A stretch of DNA of 64,000 nt from NCBI GenBank assembly GCA_020466095.1, contig CM035808.1:52632759-52696758 (forward strand), written 5' to 3'. Below are positions 10,722 to 21,031 of the stretch, one piece after another. A program made the translations under genes and the position numbers. The notes beneath the pieces were generated by a model. That model was not told where the DNA came from. It saw only the letters and a list, made by a program, of their open reading frames with translations, and made no database searches. Position 1 is the first letter of the stretch. Each line of letters starts with the position of its first letter. The stretch comes from Chlorops oryzae. Taxonomy: Eukaryota > Arthropoda > Insecta > Diptera > Chloropidae.

Positions 10722-11346
10722 GTTTAAACGTAGTCCTGCAGAAGTCAATTTTTCTAAAACAGCTTTCAAGTTTAAAACATGTTCATCCAAATCTTTTCCT
10801 GAGACCATGATGTCGTCTTGATAGATAGACTACCACAAAAGGAATGTTTCGAAGCAATGTCTCCATTGCCTTTTGGAAGATCGCAGCAGCAGACTTAATA
10901 CCAAAAGGCAAGCGTTTCATTTTAAAACAGCCTATGTGAGTAGACGACGTACAAAGCTGCTGAGATTTTTCATCTAACACTATTTGGTTGTAAGTGTTTG
11001 ATAAATCCAACTTTGTGAAAAGTTTGCCACCTTGATAAGAAGGAAAAATGTCTTCAATTAAAGGCAGAGGATATTTAAAATCCACAAGAAATATATTTAC
11101 TGTGACTTTATAGTCCCCGCAGATTCTCAATTCCCCATTGGGTTTAAGTATTGGGACCAAAGGAGTAACCCAATCTGCATTTTCCACTGGTTCTAATATT
11201 TCTTTGGATATTAATTCTTTTAAATGTTTTTCTTCTTTACTCTTCCAAGCAAGAGCGACTGATCTGGGTTTAAAGAAAATTGGTTTTGCCTCATTTGAGA
11301 CATCAAGCGAAACTTTTCCGAATTGGTATGTACCAAGTTCATCTTA
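10722..11346 (-). pseudogene. gypsy A reverse transcriptase, N-terminal and central part
   Basis: In frame with the gag/protease piece but separated by TAA at 11344-11346. RT blocks: FKPRSVALAWK, PLVPILKPNGELRICGDYK, LDLSNTYNQI, LPFGIKSAAAIFQ. A 4-base tandem duplication (GATA GATA, 10820-10827) shifts the frame exactly at the YQDD active site; past it the frame resumes with QDDIMVSGKD and runs to the piggyBac end, continuing beyond it at 3068. Non-functional. Confidence 0.85.
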
Positions 11347-12235
11347 AAAAACTTCGTGAAATTCACTTTTTATGTTAGTCGTTAAAGTTTCTACATCACT
11401 TGATTCAATTGCTCTTACTTGAAACAAATGAAAATTGAATAGTCTCAGAAAATCACAACCCAAAAGCGGCATATTGTTGGTATCAGTTATCACGATATTC
11501 AGATTTCGTTTTGACCCGTTACGTTCAATTGTAGCCGTGAATTCACCCACAACATTGATAGGATTTCCCCCATAGTCAACATTAGGTAATAAACATTTTC
11601 GTAGACTTACGTTTTTATAAATTGATTTGAATAGTTGAATTGACATTAAAGAGCAGAGAGAACCCGAATCGCACGCTACTTCCATTTGAGTGCCGTCAAT
11701 TTTTACTGGCATATAATAATAATTCGCTGAACCGCCATTCGATATCCTATGAACAGAAAAATTTTGTTTATTTGAATCATCATTATTGCTATTATTTTTA
11801 TTTGAATCTTGCGATACATACTTAACATTGTAATTTTTTCCCCTGCAAAAACTTGCAAGGTGTCCTAGTTTGCCACAATAATGGCATTTGCTGTTTTTGT
11901 ATTTACAATCAGGCGATTCGTGGTTTCGCCATCCACAATGCTTGCATTTAACGCCCTTATTATTTTGATCATTACTGTTGCGAGCACTGTTGTTGCTGTT
12001 GTTTCTGTTCCTCGGTGCGTTGCTGTTTTTCGGCCCCGTCTTGTTCGTGTTGTTGTCTTCTAACGTTATTTTTTCGTCCTCTTCGCATAATCGTTCAAAG
12101 CTCTTCTCTTTGCTTCCTACTATGGAGCGATCCAACACAAACGCAGACAAATTGTCTCCAAATTTCCATGTTAATGCCATCTTTTTCACTCTCGCATGCA
12201 TGCCATGCTGAAATGCTCTCATTTTCCGTTTGTGT
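11347..12235 (-). pseudogene. gypsy A gag C-terminus, nucleocapsid and protease
   Basis: Continues gag from 38477 after the CMC-like insertion. A 4-base duplication (GCATGCATGC, about 12194-12204) shifts the frame, after which MALTWKFGDNLSAF aligns with element B. An Asn/Lys-rich linker leads to two perfect CX2CX4HX4C knuckles (CKHCGWRNHESPDC and CHYCGKLGHLASFC, 11950-11840). An aspartic protease follows with ACDSGSLCS (Asp-Ser-Gly at 11669-11677) and LLGCDFL (about 11455). It ends at TAA 11344-11346, after which RT continues in the same frame. Confidence 0.87.
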
Positions 12236-12476
12236 ACACCCAGAGAAAAAAACCACGTAAAATCAATGAAAACCACATTGATTCAATGTGATACGTTAAC
12301 GATAGTCTAGTATGTTAACGTAGAAAAATTTTGATTCAATATGAAACACCATTGAATTAATGTGGCGCAATTTAAACGATTAAAATATACAGCGTGTCCC
12401 GGGAAAAAGTGTACAAAATGAAACCCTCGATAGGTCGATGCAATACGAGTAGTTTTTGCTTCTACAGCAACTGCCT

Positions 12477-12652
12477 AGGAGGTACCGTTTAAGAGGTGTA
12501 GCGCTTCAAAAAATGTCTGTTTTTGTATGGAATTTTGAGTATAACTTTTTTTAAAAAATTTTTTTTCCTTCAAAATGAAGTTATATTCAAAATTCCATAC
12601 AAAAGCAGACCTTTTCTGAAGCGCTACAGCTCTTAAACGGTACCTCCTCATG
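12477..12652. repeat. Palindrome inside the left TIR of the P-like element
   Basis: Arms of about 70 bp: GGAGGTACCGTTTAAGAG...GTAGCGCTTC pairs with GAAGCGCTACAGCTCTTAAA...CGGTACCTCC. The TIR sequence resumes after it (ATGAATGAATTAAACAAGATT-like, compare 23700-23722 inverted), so the hairpin was added within the TIR. Confidence 0.7.
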
Positions 12653-12881
12653 AATGAATTAAACAAGATTGCGCAAATCAATTTTCAATATGGCGCTCTA
12701 CTGCGCATCTACCTCATAGGCGACCCCATCAACTTAAGTGTTAAACAGTTTGTACGTTATTTAGTATGAGAATAAAAACCTGCGAACGTTTATTTCAAAG
12801 TATTTTGTTAGCATTAGGTATTTTATTCAAAATTGAAGGGAAAATGTTCAAAGTTAATAAATTTCAATATTGAGAAAATAA

Positions 12882-14920
12882 CACTAGTTTACAAAATTAA
12901 AAAAAAGAAATGTACTGTTGATCCCGCTCCACTTTTTTTTTATAGATTTTGGGTCCCTGAATCCGAAAACCTCATCGAAAATTTTTTGAATGGATAGGTT
13001 TTTGAGATATGACCATTTGAAATTTTGGCTCTTTTTTTTCAAAAGTACTTTCATTTGATGGATCATATCTCGAGATAGAAACAAACTACCAAGTTAAATG
13101 ATGTACTAGCTTAAAGAATATAAAATTTTAAATCAAAATATGTCCCTTTTTTATGATATTATGGTACAGTGTCAATGTAACATAAGCCAAAAGTTCAAAA
13201 AAATATGTTTTTCTATTCAAAATTAAGAAAAAAATATCATGTTTAAATTTTAAAAAAATACAAATCCTAAGACCGTATTTTTTTTTTGAAAAACCACACG
13301 TATAAAATGAACCCTTGTGAAGAAAACGTGATACCAACGAATAAAATCTATGGGTTAATATTGAAGTTATGACCATTTATGTGCAACTTTCAAAGTGCTT
13401 CTATCGTTTACACCAAAGAGTATGCTTTAACATTTTGAAAATTATGAAAGTCTCTTTATTAATTTTACTCAATAAAGTATGCCTTACATTTTTTAGCTAT
13501 CAAAATCAATGAAGCAAACGAAAATTAGAAATAGTTTGATGTTTTCTTCTGTCTTTTGTTCTCTTCGGTATTTGATTCGCGTATAAGAAACCAAATATAA
13601 TCTCCCATCATTCTTTCGTTCCAAAATCCCTGGTAGCGTCTTTCGATAGTCTTCATTTCTTCATGGAATCTTTCACCGTGCTCGTCACTGACATCACCAA
13701 GGTTCTCAGGAAAAAAGTCCAAGTGGGAGTGTAAAAAATGGATCTTTAGAGACATATTAACTCCTGTTAAAAGTTCGGGATAATAACGTACATGAGACGG
13801 AGGAATAAATAAAATGGAGTCGAAAAATGAAGTATTTACCCATTTTTGCATAATTCTCTAACAAATTCGTTACAATAGCCTTAAAATTCGGGCTTTTATG
13901 GTTTCCAAGAAAATTAGAAACGACTAATTTAAAAGAATTCCAAGCCGCGAGTTCATTTGGAGACAAATATGTATGAAAAATGTTGTCTTCAAGCAATTTC
14001 TTTATTTGTGGACCATCAAAAACCCCTTCCTTCATTTTTGCCTCAGACAAACGCTTAAACAGAGACTTAAGGTAGATCAACGCTTGATTTTCTTTTTTTA
14101 ACGCCTTTACAAAGTTCTTGATTAGTCCAAGTTTGATGTGCAAAGGAGGAAGAATCACATCCTCTTATTTTCACCCACTTTTCCCCTTTTTCGCTACCAG
14201 GGATTTTGGAACGAATTATATTTGGTTTCTTATACGCGAATCAAATACCGAAGAGAACAAAAGACAGAAGAAAACATCAAACTATTTCTAATTTTCGTTT
14301 GCTTCATTGATTTTGATAGCTAAAAAATGTAAGGCATACTTTATTGAGTAAAATTAATAAAGAGACTTTCATAATTTTCAAAATGTTAAAGCATACTCTT
14401 TGGTGTAAACGATAGAAGCACTTTGAAAGTTGCACATAAATGGTCATAACTTCAATATTAACCCATAGATTTTATTCGTTGGTATCACGTTTTCTTCACA
14501 AGGGTTCATTTTATACGTGTGGTTTTTCAAAAAAAATACAGTCTTAGGATTTGTATTTTTTTTAAATTTAAACATGATATTTTTTTCTTAATTTTGAATA
14601 GAAAAAAATATTTTTTTGAACTTTTGGCTTATGTTACATTGACACTGTACCATAATATCATAAAAAAGGGACATATTTTGATTTAGAATTTTATATTCTT
14701 TAAGTTAGTACATCATTTAACTAGGTAGTTTGTTTCTATCTCGAGATATGATCCATCAAATGAAAGTACTTTTGAAAAAAAAGAGCCAAATTTTCAAATG
14801 GTCATATCTCAAAAACCTATCCATTCAAAAAATTTTTGATGAGGTTTTCGGATTCAGGGACCAAAAATCCATAAGAAAAGTAGAGTGGTGTTTCCTGTAC
14901 AAAATGGCTGTAAACTAGTG
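12882..14920 (-). mobile_element. CACTA-ended DNA transposon, copy 1 (internally deleted, long inverted repeats)
   Basis: Ends CACTAGTTTACA (12882) and TGTAAACTAGTG (to 14920), with 3-bp duplications TAA at 12879-12881 and 14921-14923. The outer ~650-700 bp are inverted copies of each other (12900-13640 against 14910-14190), so a strand could fold into a huge hairpin. The remaining coding part is at 13525-14158. The same family occurs as a fuller copy at 24462-28194. It sits in noncoding 3' sequence of the P-like element. Confidence 0.82.
13525..14158 (-). pseudogene. C-terminal fragment of the CACTA-ended family transposase-like protein
   Basis: Two overlapping minus-strand frames carry LPPLHIKLGLIKNFVKAL, LSPNELAAWNSFKLVVSNFLGNHKS and, after a likely small intron, NMSLKIHFLHSHLDFFPENL...DEHGERFHEEM...RYQGFWNE. 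This protein is widespread in insect genomes as an unnamed transposon-borne protein. The residues match 25231-25650 and 24877-25143 of copy 2 at roughly half of positions. The N-terminal zinc-rich half is missing. Confidence 0.75.
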
Positions 14921-15452
14921 TAATTTTCATTGTATTTAGCCGTTATTTTCTACTTTGAAATGTAATAATGCCTTGATAATCAAAAGAGCAGAAAGTATCT
15001 ACGAAAAAGCAGTTTTCGAGTTTTTGATTCTGTTGGAATCAGTACCTATAAAGAAGTATAAATTTAATGTAACATTAATAATTGTACGTAAAACTAAAAA
15101 CGTTTTTCCTATTATCTCAAAACTAAGAAATTGTTAGATAATGCTCGTTCGCTTATGACGGCTGCATAGCTTGACCGTGCTTAGGGCGAATCGATTCATT
15201 TTCGCAAACATGGTATAAAAAAATCGTAATCTGTCTACAAATCTTAGCAAATTCCCTTTAGAAAACACGATTCTGGAATCAATCCATGTTCCGCGTTAAT
15301 CGACAAAATGTATATTGGAATCTACAAAAATCAAATGTTAATGAAAACTTACTACATTCCTTCCTAACAAAAGTATCAAACCGCAGAGATTTGTTTAAAT
15401 CACCATAAAATGTTAACTGCAAAATTTTTCTTTATTCTTTGTGATATTATAA
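14921..15452. other. P-element 3' noncoding region
   Basis: AT-rich sequence between the CACTA-ended copy and the last P transposase exon. No motif or credible frame seen. Confidence 0.5.
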
Positions 15453-15765
15453 TCAATTTATAATTTTCGCCAATTTTCTTTTCCGTGATTTTGCATTTTC
15501 AACCAACTCTTGGTTAAGTCTCCTAATTTTAAAGAACATACGTGAGCGGAAAAAAAGCATTTTCACTTTGTCATCGCAAGAAATTTTACGAGCTTGCTCC
15601 ATATGCATTTTTAAATAATTTTTTGTGATGAGCAACCCTTGCCCATTGTTGGCTTCGAATATTTTGTGCAGCTCCTGCATTTCCAACATAGTTTTCTGAG
15701 TCGGCTTCGACAACCCGCCTTCAGAAAGGTGGTCAACCCAAGAGTATGTTGGTCCTTCAACTTGA
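15453..15765 (-). pseudogene. P transposase C-terminal exon
   Basis: Minus-strand frame ending at 15453. It has VEGPTYSWVDHLSEGGLSKP, then NNGQGLLITKNYLKMHMEQA and a basic tail. It resembles the C-terminal end of P/THAP9-type transposases. The hAT at 15774-19943 splits it from upstream codons at 19952-19971, which read LPDIGVED; with one TCTTCCAC copy removed the frame is continuous. Confidence 0.75.
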
Positions 15766-16114
15766 TCTTCCACTAGGGATGGGAATTTTTGGAAAAAAAC
15801 CGGTTTCCGGTTAATCGGTGTTTTTTGATCCGGTTTAAAACCGAATCAAAAAACCGAACTTAAAAAACCGGTTTTTTGAAAAACCGTATAGTTTGTTTGT
15901 CTTCTTTCCATCAAGAGGGGGAGATATCAGAGTTGAAAATAAATCTTCGAAAACTTTTAAAGCTTTTTTTTATTGTTTTTTTGTGTTCGGAGTTTATTTA
16001 ATAAGGGAACATACTTAAAAAAAAAAATTAACAAAAAATCCACTTCGACTAAAAACTTAACAAAAACAAAAAAAATCCAACAATACTGCAGTTGTTAATT
16101 AAACAATAACACAA

Positions 16115-16242
16115 TAGTGGGAATAATGCAGCTTCGCAAATTTTACGAAAAAGAAATTTGTCACAGAACTGTCAAAATTTGTATGGAAATTTGCTATCGC
16201 AAAAGTTACGACGGCATTTGCGAAGCTGCATGAGTCCCACTA
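16115..16242. mobile_element. Small MITE, TTCGCAAA family, copy 1
   Basis: 128 bp. Inverted ends: TAGTGGGAATAATGCAGCTT at the left and AAGCTGCATGAGTCCCACTA at the right, followed inward by CGCAAAT. A relative lies inverted at 43945-44060 and shares GCAAATTTTACGAA and CTGTCAAAATTTGTATG. Superfamily unknown. Confidence 0.65.
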
Positions 16243-16245
16243 ATA

Positions 16246-17540
16246 ACAGGTTGGCTTATAAGTCCCCGGTCTGACACATCGATGGCGTCGCTAGTATTAA
16301 ATACATATTATTTTTATATAGTGGCAACCTTCAAATGATTCGTGTCAAAATTTGACGTCTGTAAGTCAATTAGTTTGTGAGATAGAGCGTCTTTTGTGAA
16401 GCAACTTTTGTTATTGTGAAAAAAATGGAAAAAAAGGAATTTCGTGTTTTGATAAAATACTGTTTTCTGAAGGGAAAAAATACAGTGGAAGCAAAAACTT
16501 GGCTTGATGATGACTTTCCGGACTCTGCCCCAGGAAAATCAACAATAATTGATTGGTATGCAAAATTTAAGCGTGGTGAAATGAGCACGGAGGATGGTGA
16601 ACGCAGTGGACGCCCGCAAGAGGTGGTTACCGACAAAAACATCAAAAAAACTCACAAAATGATTTTGAATGACCGTAAAATGAAGTTGATCGAGATAGCA
16701 GAGGCCTTAAAGATATCAAAAGAACGTGTTGGTCATATCATTCATCAATATTTGGATATGAAAAAGCTCTGTGCAAAATGGGTGCCGCGCGAGCTCACAT
16801 TTGACCAAAAACAACAACGTGTTGATGATTCTGAGCGGTGTTTGCAGCTGTTAACTCGCAATACACCCGAGTTTTTGCGTCGATATGTGACAATGGATGA
16901 AACATGGCTCTATCACTACACTCCTGAGTCCAATCAACAGTCGGCTGAGTGGACAGCGATCGGTGAACCGTCTCCGAAGCGTGGAAAGACTCAAAAGTCC
17001 GCTGGCAAAGTAATGGCCTCTGTTTTTTGGGATGGGCATGGAATAATTTTTATCGATTATCTTGAGAAGGGAAAAACCATCAACAGTGACTATTATATGT
17101 CGTTATTGGAGCGTTTGTAGGTCGAAATCGCGGCAAAACGGCCCCATATGAAGAAGAAAAAAGTGTTGTTCCACCAAGACAACGCACCGTGCCACAAGTC
17201 ATTGAGAACCATGGCAAAAATTCATGAATTAGGCTTCGAGTTGCTTCCCCACCCACCGTATTCTCCAGATCTGGCCCCCAGCGACTTTTTCTTGTTCTTA
17301 GACCTCAAAAAGATGCTCGCAGGGAAAAAATTTGGCTGCAATGAAGAGGTGATCGCCGACACTGAGGCCTATTTTGAGGCAAAACCGAAGGAGTACTACC
17401 AAAATGGTATCAAAAAATTGGAAGGTCGTTATAATCGTTGTATCGCTCTTGAAGGGAACTATGTTGAATAATAAAAACGAATTTTGACAAAAAAAAATGT
17501 GTTTTTCTTTGTTAGACCGGGGACTTATCAGCCAACCTGT
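16246..17540 (+). mobile_element. mariner element (irritans type), near full length
   Basis: 1295 bp with ITRs ACAGGTTGGCTTATAAGTCC (16246) and, inverted, ACAGGTTGGCTGATAAGTCC (to 17540), continuing CCGGTCT on both sides. TA flanks it at 16244-16245 and 17541-17542. Length and ITR are those of irritans/Himar-like mariners. It carries one transposase frame with a single stop. Confidence 0.95.
16425..17471 (+). pseudogene. mariner transposase, one in-frame TAG
   Basis: The frame starts at ATG 16425 (MEKKEFRVLIKYCF) and would be 348 codons, the usual mariner length; a TAG at 17118-17120 cuts it. Helix-turn-helix N-terminal domain, WVPRELT linker, then the DD34D catalytic triad: MDETWLYHY, HQDNAPCH and YSPDLAPSDFFLF, with exactly 34 residues between the second and third Asp. 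No other defect is visible, so this is one substitution from an open frame. In this state a truncated 231-residue product without the last two Asp would be made. Confidence 0.93.
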
Positions 17541-17542
17541 TA

Positions 17543-18870
17543 TGACTTTAAATTTGCCAAAACTCCTCGTCCAGAGATGATAAAAAGACAAGATTATTGA
17601 CGTGCATAGGAGTTAGACGACTTCTAGTATCTGAGCAAACATTATTGAGGGTGGACACAACCCATTCAGATGCCACGGAAGAAGATCAGACGGTCAAGTA
17701 TTTTAACGCAATCGGAAAAATGGTTGGAGTTGCATGTCGGTTGCTAATCCAGTATTGTACTGACGAGGTGCAAGAGGCTGGCTTAAGTAATACTTAAGTT
17801 CCATCGGAAATGCGTTGCCATCATCTTCGTACGATACATTCGTTTGAGTTAGATATTCTTCATGAACATCCCACAAACTATATTCCTCCGAATTTTTAGA
17901 TGCATGAGAAACTGGAGCTGTATTGTTAATATTGGCGGCTTCCTTTCGAAATTCATTTTTTATTTCGCGAATGGCGTTTGAACAGTTGATTACAGATTGA
18001 AAATGACTCTTTTTAAATCTCGGATCCAACACAGTAGCGGCTCCTAGCAATAAATTGTTTTCCAGCGGAAAAAGTCTGATTTCGGTCTGATGCAGAAATG
18101 CATTTTTCAGTTTCTCTGCAATGGGAGACGCGATGCATATCTGTTTGAGTGACAGATACAAACAGTTCGTAAAAGGAATTACCAAACTGGCCGAAACATA
18201 AGTTGCTCCTGAAATGTCATTTGTGGCCTTTTCAAATGGCAAAAGGAGTTCAATACATTCTTCAATCACCGCAAGCTCAAAAGAACTGACCATTGAGGGT
18301 GCCTTTTTGTGATTCGGATCTGTCAAAATCTTCGCAACATGGCCCGACAATTCCTTAAACCTTTGAAGGCAGTGAAGTGTGGAATTCCAACGGGTGGAAA
18401 CTTCTTGTTTTAAATATATAAATGTACCATCAGTTTTCCCTTCTTTTGCTTGCTCTTCTCTTAACCGATCTTGAGCCACATTACTGTGCTTGAAGTAGGT
18501 GACAATGAGCTTGACATTTTCTATTATGCCCACCAATTCTGGAACTGCAGCCAATCCTTTCGATACGACCAAGTTAATATTATGGGCATAACAGGACACA
18601 TGTATATTCCTCGATTTTAAAGAAAAAATTTATTTTGCAGCAGCAACAATGTTCGCACCGTTGTCAGTAGTAACTGATGTTATGCTATCCGTCTCAATTT
18701 CCCAATGTTTCAAAATTTCTTTTAAGTCAGAGCATATGTTACTAGCAGTATGACGTGGAGTTAATTGCTTTACACCCAGAACCAGTGAATTGATCTTGCC
18801 CTTATTTTCATCTACGGATTACAAAATAACATTTAAAATATTGGCTAACCGCGAAAATGGATTTCAGTTA
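17543..18870 (-). pseudogene. hAT transposase catalytic and dimerisation regions
   Basis: Reading down: KGKINSLVLGVKQLTPRHTA, TTDNGANIVAAA (hAT catalytic Asp block, about 18660), a stop near 18632, then CYAHNINLVVSK, STRWNSTLHCLQRF, ISGATYVSASLVIPFTNCLY, LDPRFKKSHF. The hATC dimerisation block follows a frameshift near 17760: FPIALKYL, then TGA at about 17694, SSSVASEWVVST, RSRLTPMHVNNLVFL. Its order matches ZBED-type hAT transposases. Two stops and a frameshift make it dead. Confidence 0.85.
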
Positions 18871-19291
18871 CCAATGTAGTGTCCAGTCAGTACAATGAAA
18901 CTTCTGGTGGCATTCATAACTGTTGCTATGTCTGTTGTAAGAGCCAGCGCCTGTTTATTTTTTAAAGCGTTGCGATTTAAAAGTTGAAGGCTTTCATATT
19001 TCGCCTCGATAAGTTGGGTGATCTGCAACCATTTTGAATTACAGATAAAAAAAAAAACAGGGAAACAAACCAAATTTTACTTACAGTTGCTCGGCTTGGA
19101 GGTTTATATTGAGGCACAGCCACTTTTAAAAATTTTATCATGCCAATTTTTTCGGTGCAACTAAGCGGAAGATTGTCCTTGCATATCATATATATTATAG
19201 ACTGCGTCAATTGCACTTCTTTGCATCCTCCACCTATAAGTAATGATGAAAGTATTCACATTGCATTGAGCTTATTTGCACATTCAATTGG

Positions 19292-19615
19292 CTATTTACG
19301 TTTGAAGTGATTTTGTCGATCGAATGACTCTACAATGGATGGTTGACTGCTAGCAGTTAACACCCTGGGCACTGTGGAATCTGATTCACTTATTTTATAA
19401 GATTCCAACTGATGGGTCGATGTTTCCGAATTTCCCGCCTTTTCTTTATCCTTCATAATTTTCCAACCGACGTGCTTACGCTGGAGGTGCCCTTTTAAAT
19501 TCGAGGTTCCTCCTCCCAACTTAATGGATGCGCCACAAAACTTGCAGGTGGCTTCCGTACTTGATTTTGGTTCGATAAAGTTCCAAATGCTGCTCTTTTT
19601 AACTCGCGACATCAT
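19292..19615 (-). CDS. BED zinc-finger exon of the hAT transposase
   Basis: Starts at ATG 19615 or 19612 (MSRVKKSSIWNFIEPKS). The BED finger has CKFCGASIKLGGGTSNLKGH...RKH, i.e. CX2C...HX4H. A Ser/Thr-rich linker follows (SESDSTVPRVL...SQPSIVESFDRQ). It is the DNA-binding N-terminus, joined by introns to 18.9-17.5 kb. Intact by itself but part of a dead gene. Confidence 0.82.
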   Translation of the reverse strand: MMSRVKKSSIWNFIEPKSSTEATCKFCGASIKLGGGTSNLKGHLQRKHVGWKIMKDKEKAGNSETSTHQLESYKISESDSTVPRVLTASSQPSIVESFDRQNHFKRK

Positions 19616-19971
19616 TACACTTTGATGAAATAACACTAGTGATGAACAAATTATAAACCGATAGAGTTGCCGATTTTTGTATAATTTCACAAAGTTTGTT
19701 TCTCTTTCACATGATTTACACGTTAAAACATTTCGAATTCATTTCATTATCTAAATGTCTTAAAGTGTAAATCGAGTCTTTGGTTTTTCCGTATATTTTA
19801 CAGTACTGAAATCGATAATTCGGTTTTCGTTTTTTTCAAAAAGCAATCGACTAAAACCGGCTCCGCCAAAAAGACGGTTAACAGCTAAAACCGAATGCAT
19901 AAAAACCGGTTTTTTTTAAGCCGGTTTTTTTTCGCCATCCCTATCTTCCACACCGATATCTGGCAGATCAT

Positions 19972-21031
19972 TTTTATACCCAGCGTAAGCGGGGTATATT
20001 AGTTTTGTGCAAATCTTGTAACAGGGAGAATTAAACTCCGGAGATATAGAAAAATATATATAGAAATGATCAGGATCAAAAACTGAATCGATTTAGACAT
20101 GTCCGTCTGTCCGTCCGTCTGTCCGTCTGTCCGTCTGTCCGTCTGTCCGTCCGTCCGTGGTCGGATCTCCTCCGAAACGGCTGGACCAATCAAGTCGAAA
20201 TTTGGCACACAGGTATATCGGGATCCGAGTATGATCCTAAGTAAAAATGGGAGACATCCGCCCACTGCCACGCCCACAAATGAATATAATGTGTTTTCAG
20301 TAAAATGCTTGTAACTTGCGAACCACTCAACACATTCCATTGATATTTGGTGTACTGGTAAACTACAAAAAGGGACATAGCCTGGAAAAAAATGGACGCC
20401 GCCCTCCGTGAGTCACGCCCACAAATAAGCCCAAAAATAAGGGCTTATCGTAACTTGTGAAGTAAAAGGCGTAGAAGCTTCAAATTCGCAACATAGGTTC
20501 ACCAAGGCGAATGAAAGGTGTAGGGAAATAATTTATGTTGCCCTCCCACTGCCACGCCCACAAATAGAGAATTTTCATAACTTCCGAAGTAAAAGGCGTA
20601 GAAGCTTCAAATTCGCAACATAGGTTCACCAAGGCGAATGAAAGGTGTAACAAAAATTTTTTTGTGGCCCGCCCACTGCCACGCCCACAAATGAAGATTT
20701 TTCGTATCTTCCGAAGTAAAAGGCGTAGAAGCTTCAAATTCGCAACATAGGTTCATCAAGGCGAATGAAAGGTGTAGGAAAAAATTTTATGTGGCCCGCC
20801 CACTGCCACGCCCACAAATGAAGATTTTTCGTAACTTCCGAAGTAAAAGGCGTAGAAGCTTCAAATTCGCAACATAGGTTCACCAAGCCGAATGAAAGGT
20901 GTAGGGAAATAATTTATGTTGCCCTCCCACTGCCACGCCCACAACTAGAGAAGCAAAACATAGTGCGCTCATAATGTCGGGACGCTGGGTATTTCAAAGT
21001 CGGGCTTGACCGACTTTAGCTTTCTTACTTG
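19972..21031 (+). mobile_element. DINE-1/Helentron-like element (copy B)
   Basis: Plus-strand copy: TTTTATACCCAGCGTAAGCG hairpin start, (GTCY)n at 20100-20160, about 4-5 units of the 127-bp repeat (about 20440-20945), hairpin GTCGGGCTTGACCGAC, end CTTTCTTACTTG at 21031. It interrupts the P transposase gene between 19971 and 21032. Confidence 0.75.

Larger units (their letters stand above)
15774..19943 (-). mobile_element. hAT transposon (ZBED type) with nested mariner and MITE
   Basis: Ends TAGGGATGGGAATTTTT (15774) and, inverted, TAGGGATGGCGAAAAAA (to 19943), with a perfect 8-bp duplication TCTTCCAC at 15766-15773 and 19944-19951. Subterminal AAAACCGGTTTTTT repeats occur at both ends. It encodes a BED-finger hAT transposase on the minus strand. 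A mariner (16246-17540) and a small MITE (16115-16242) lie in its 3' noncoding part. Confidence 0.92.
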
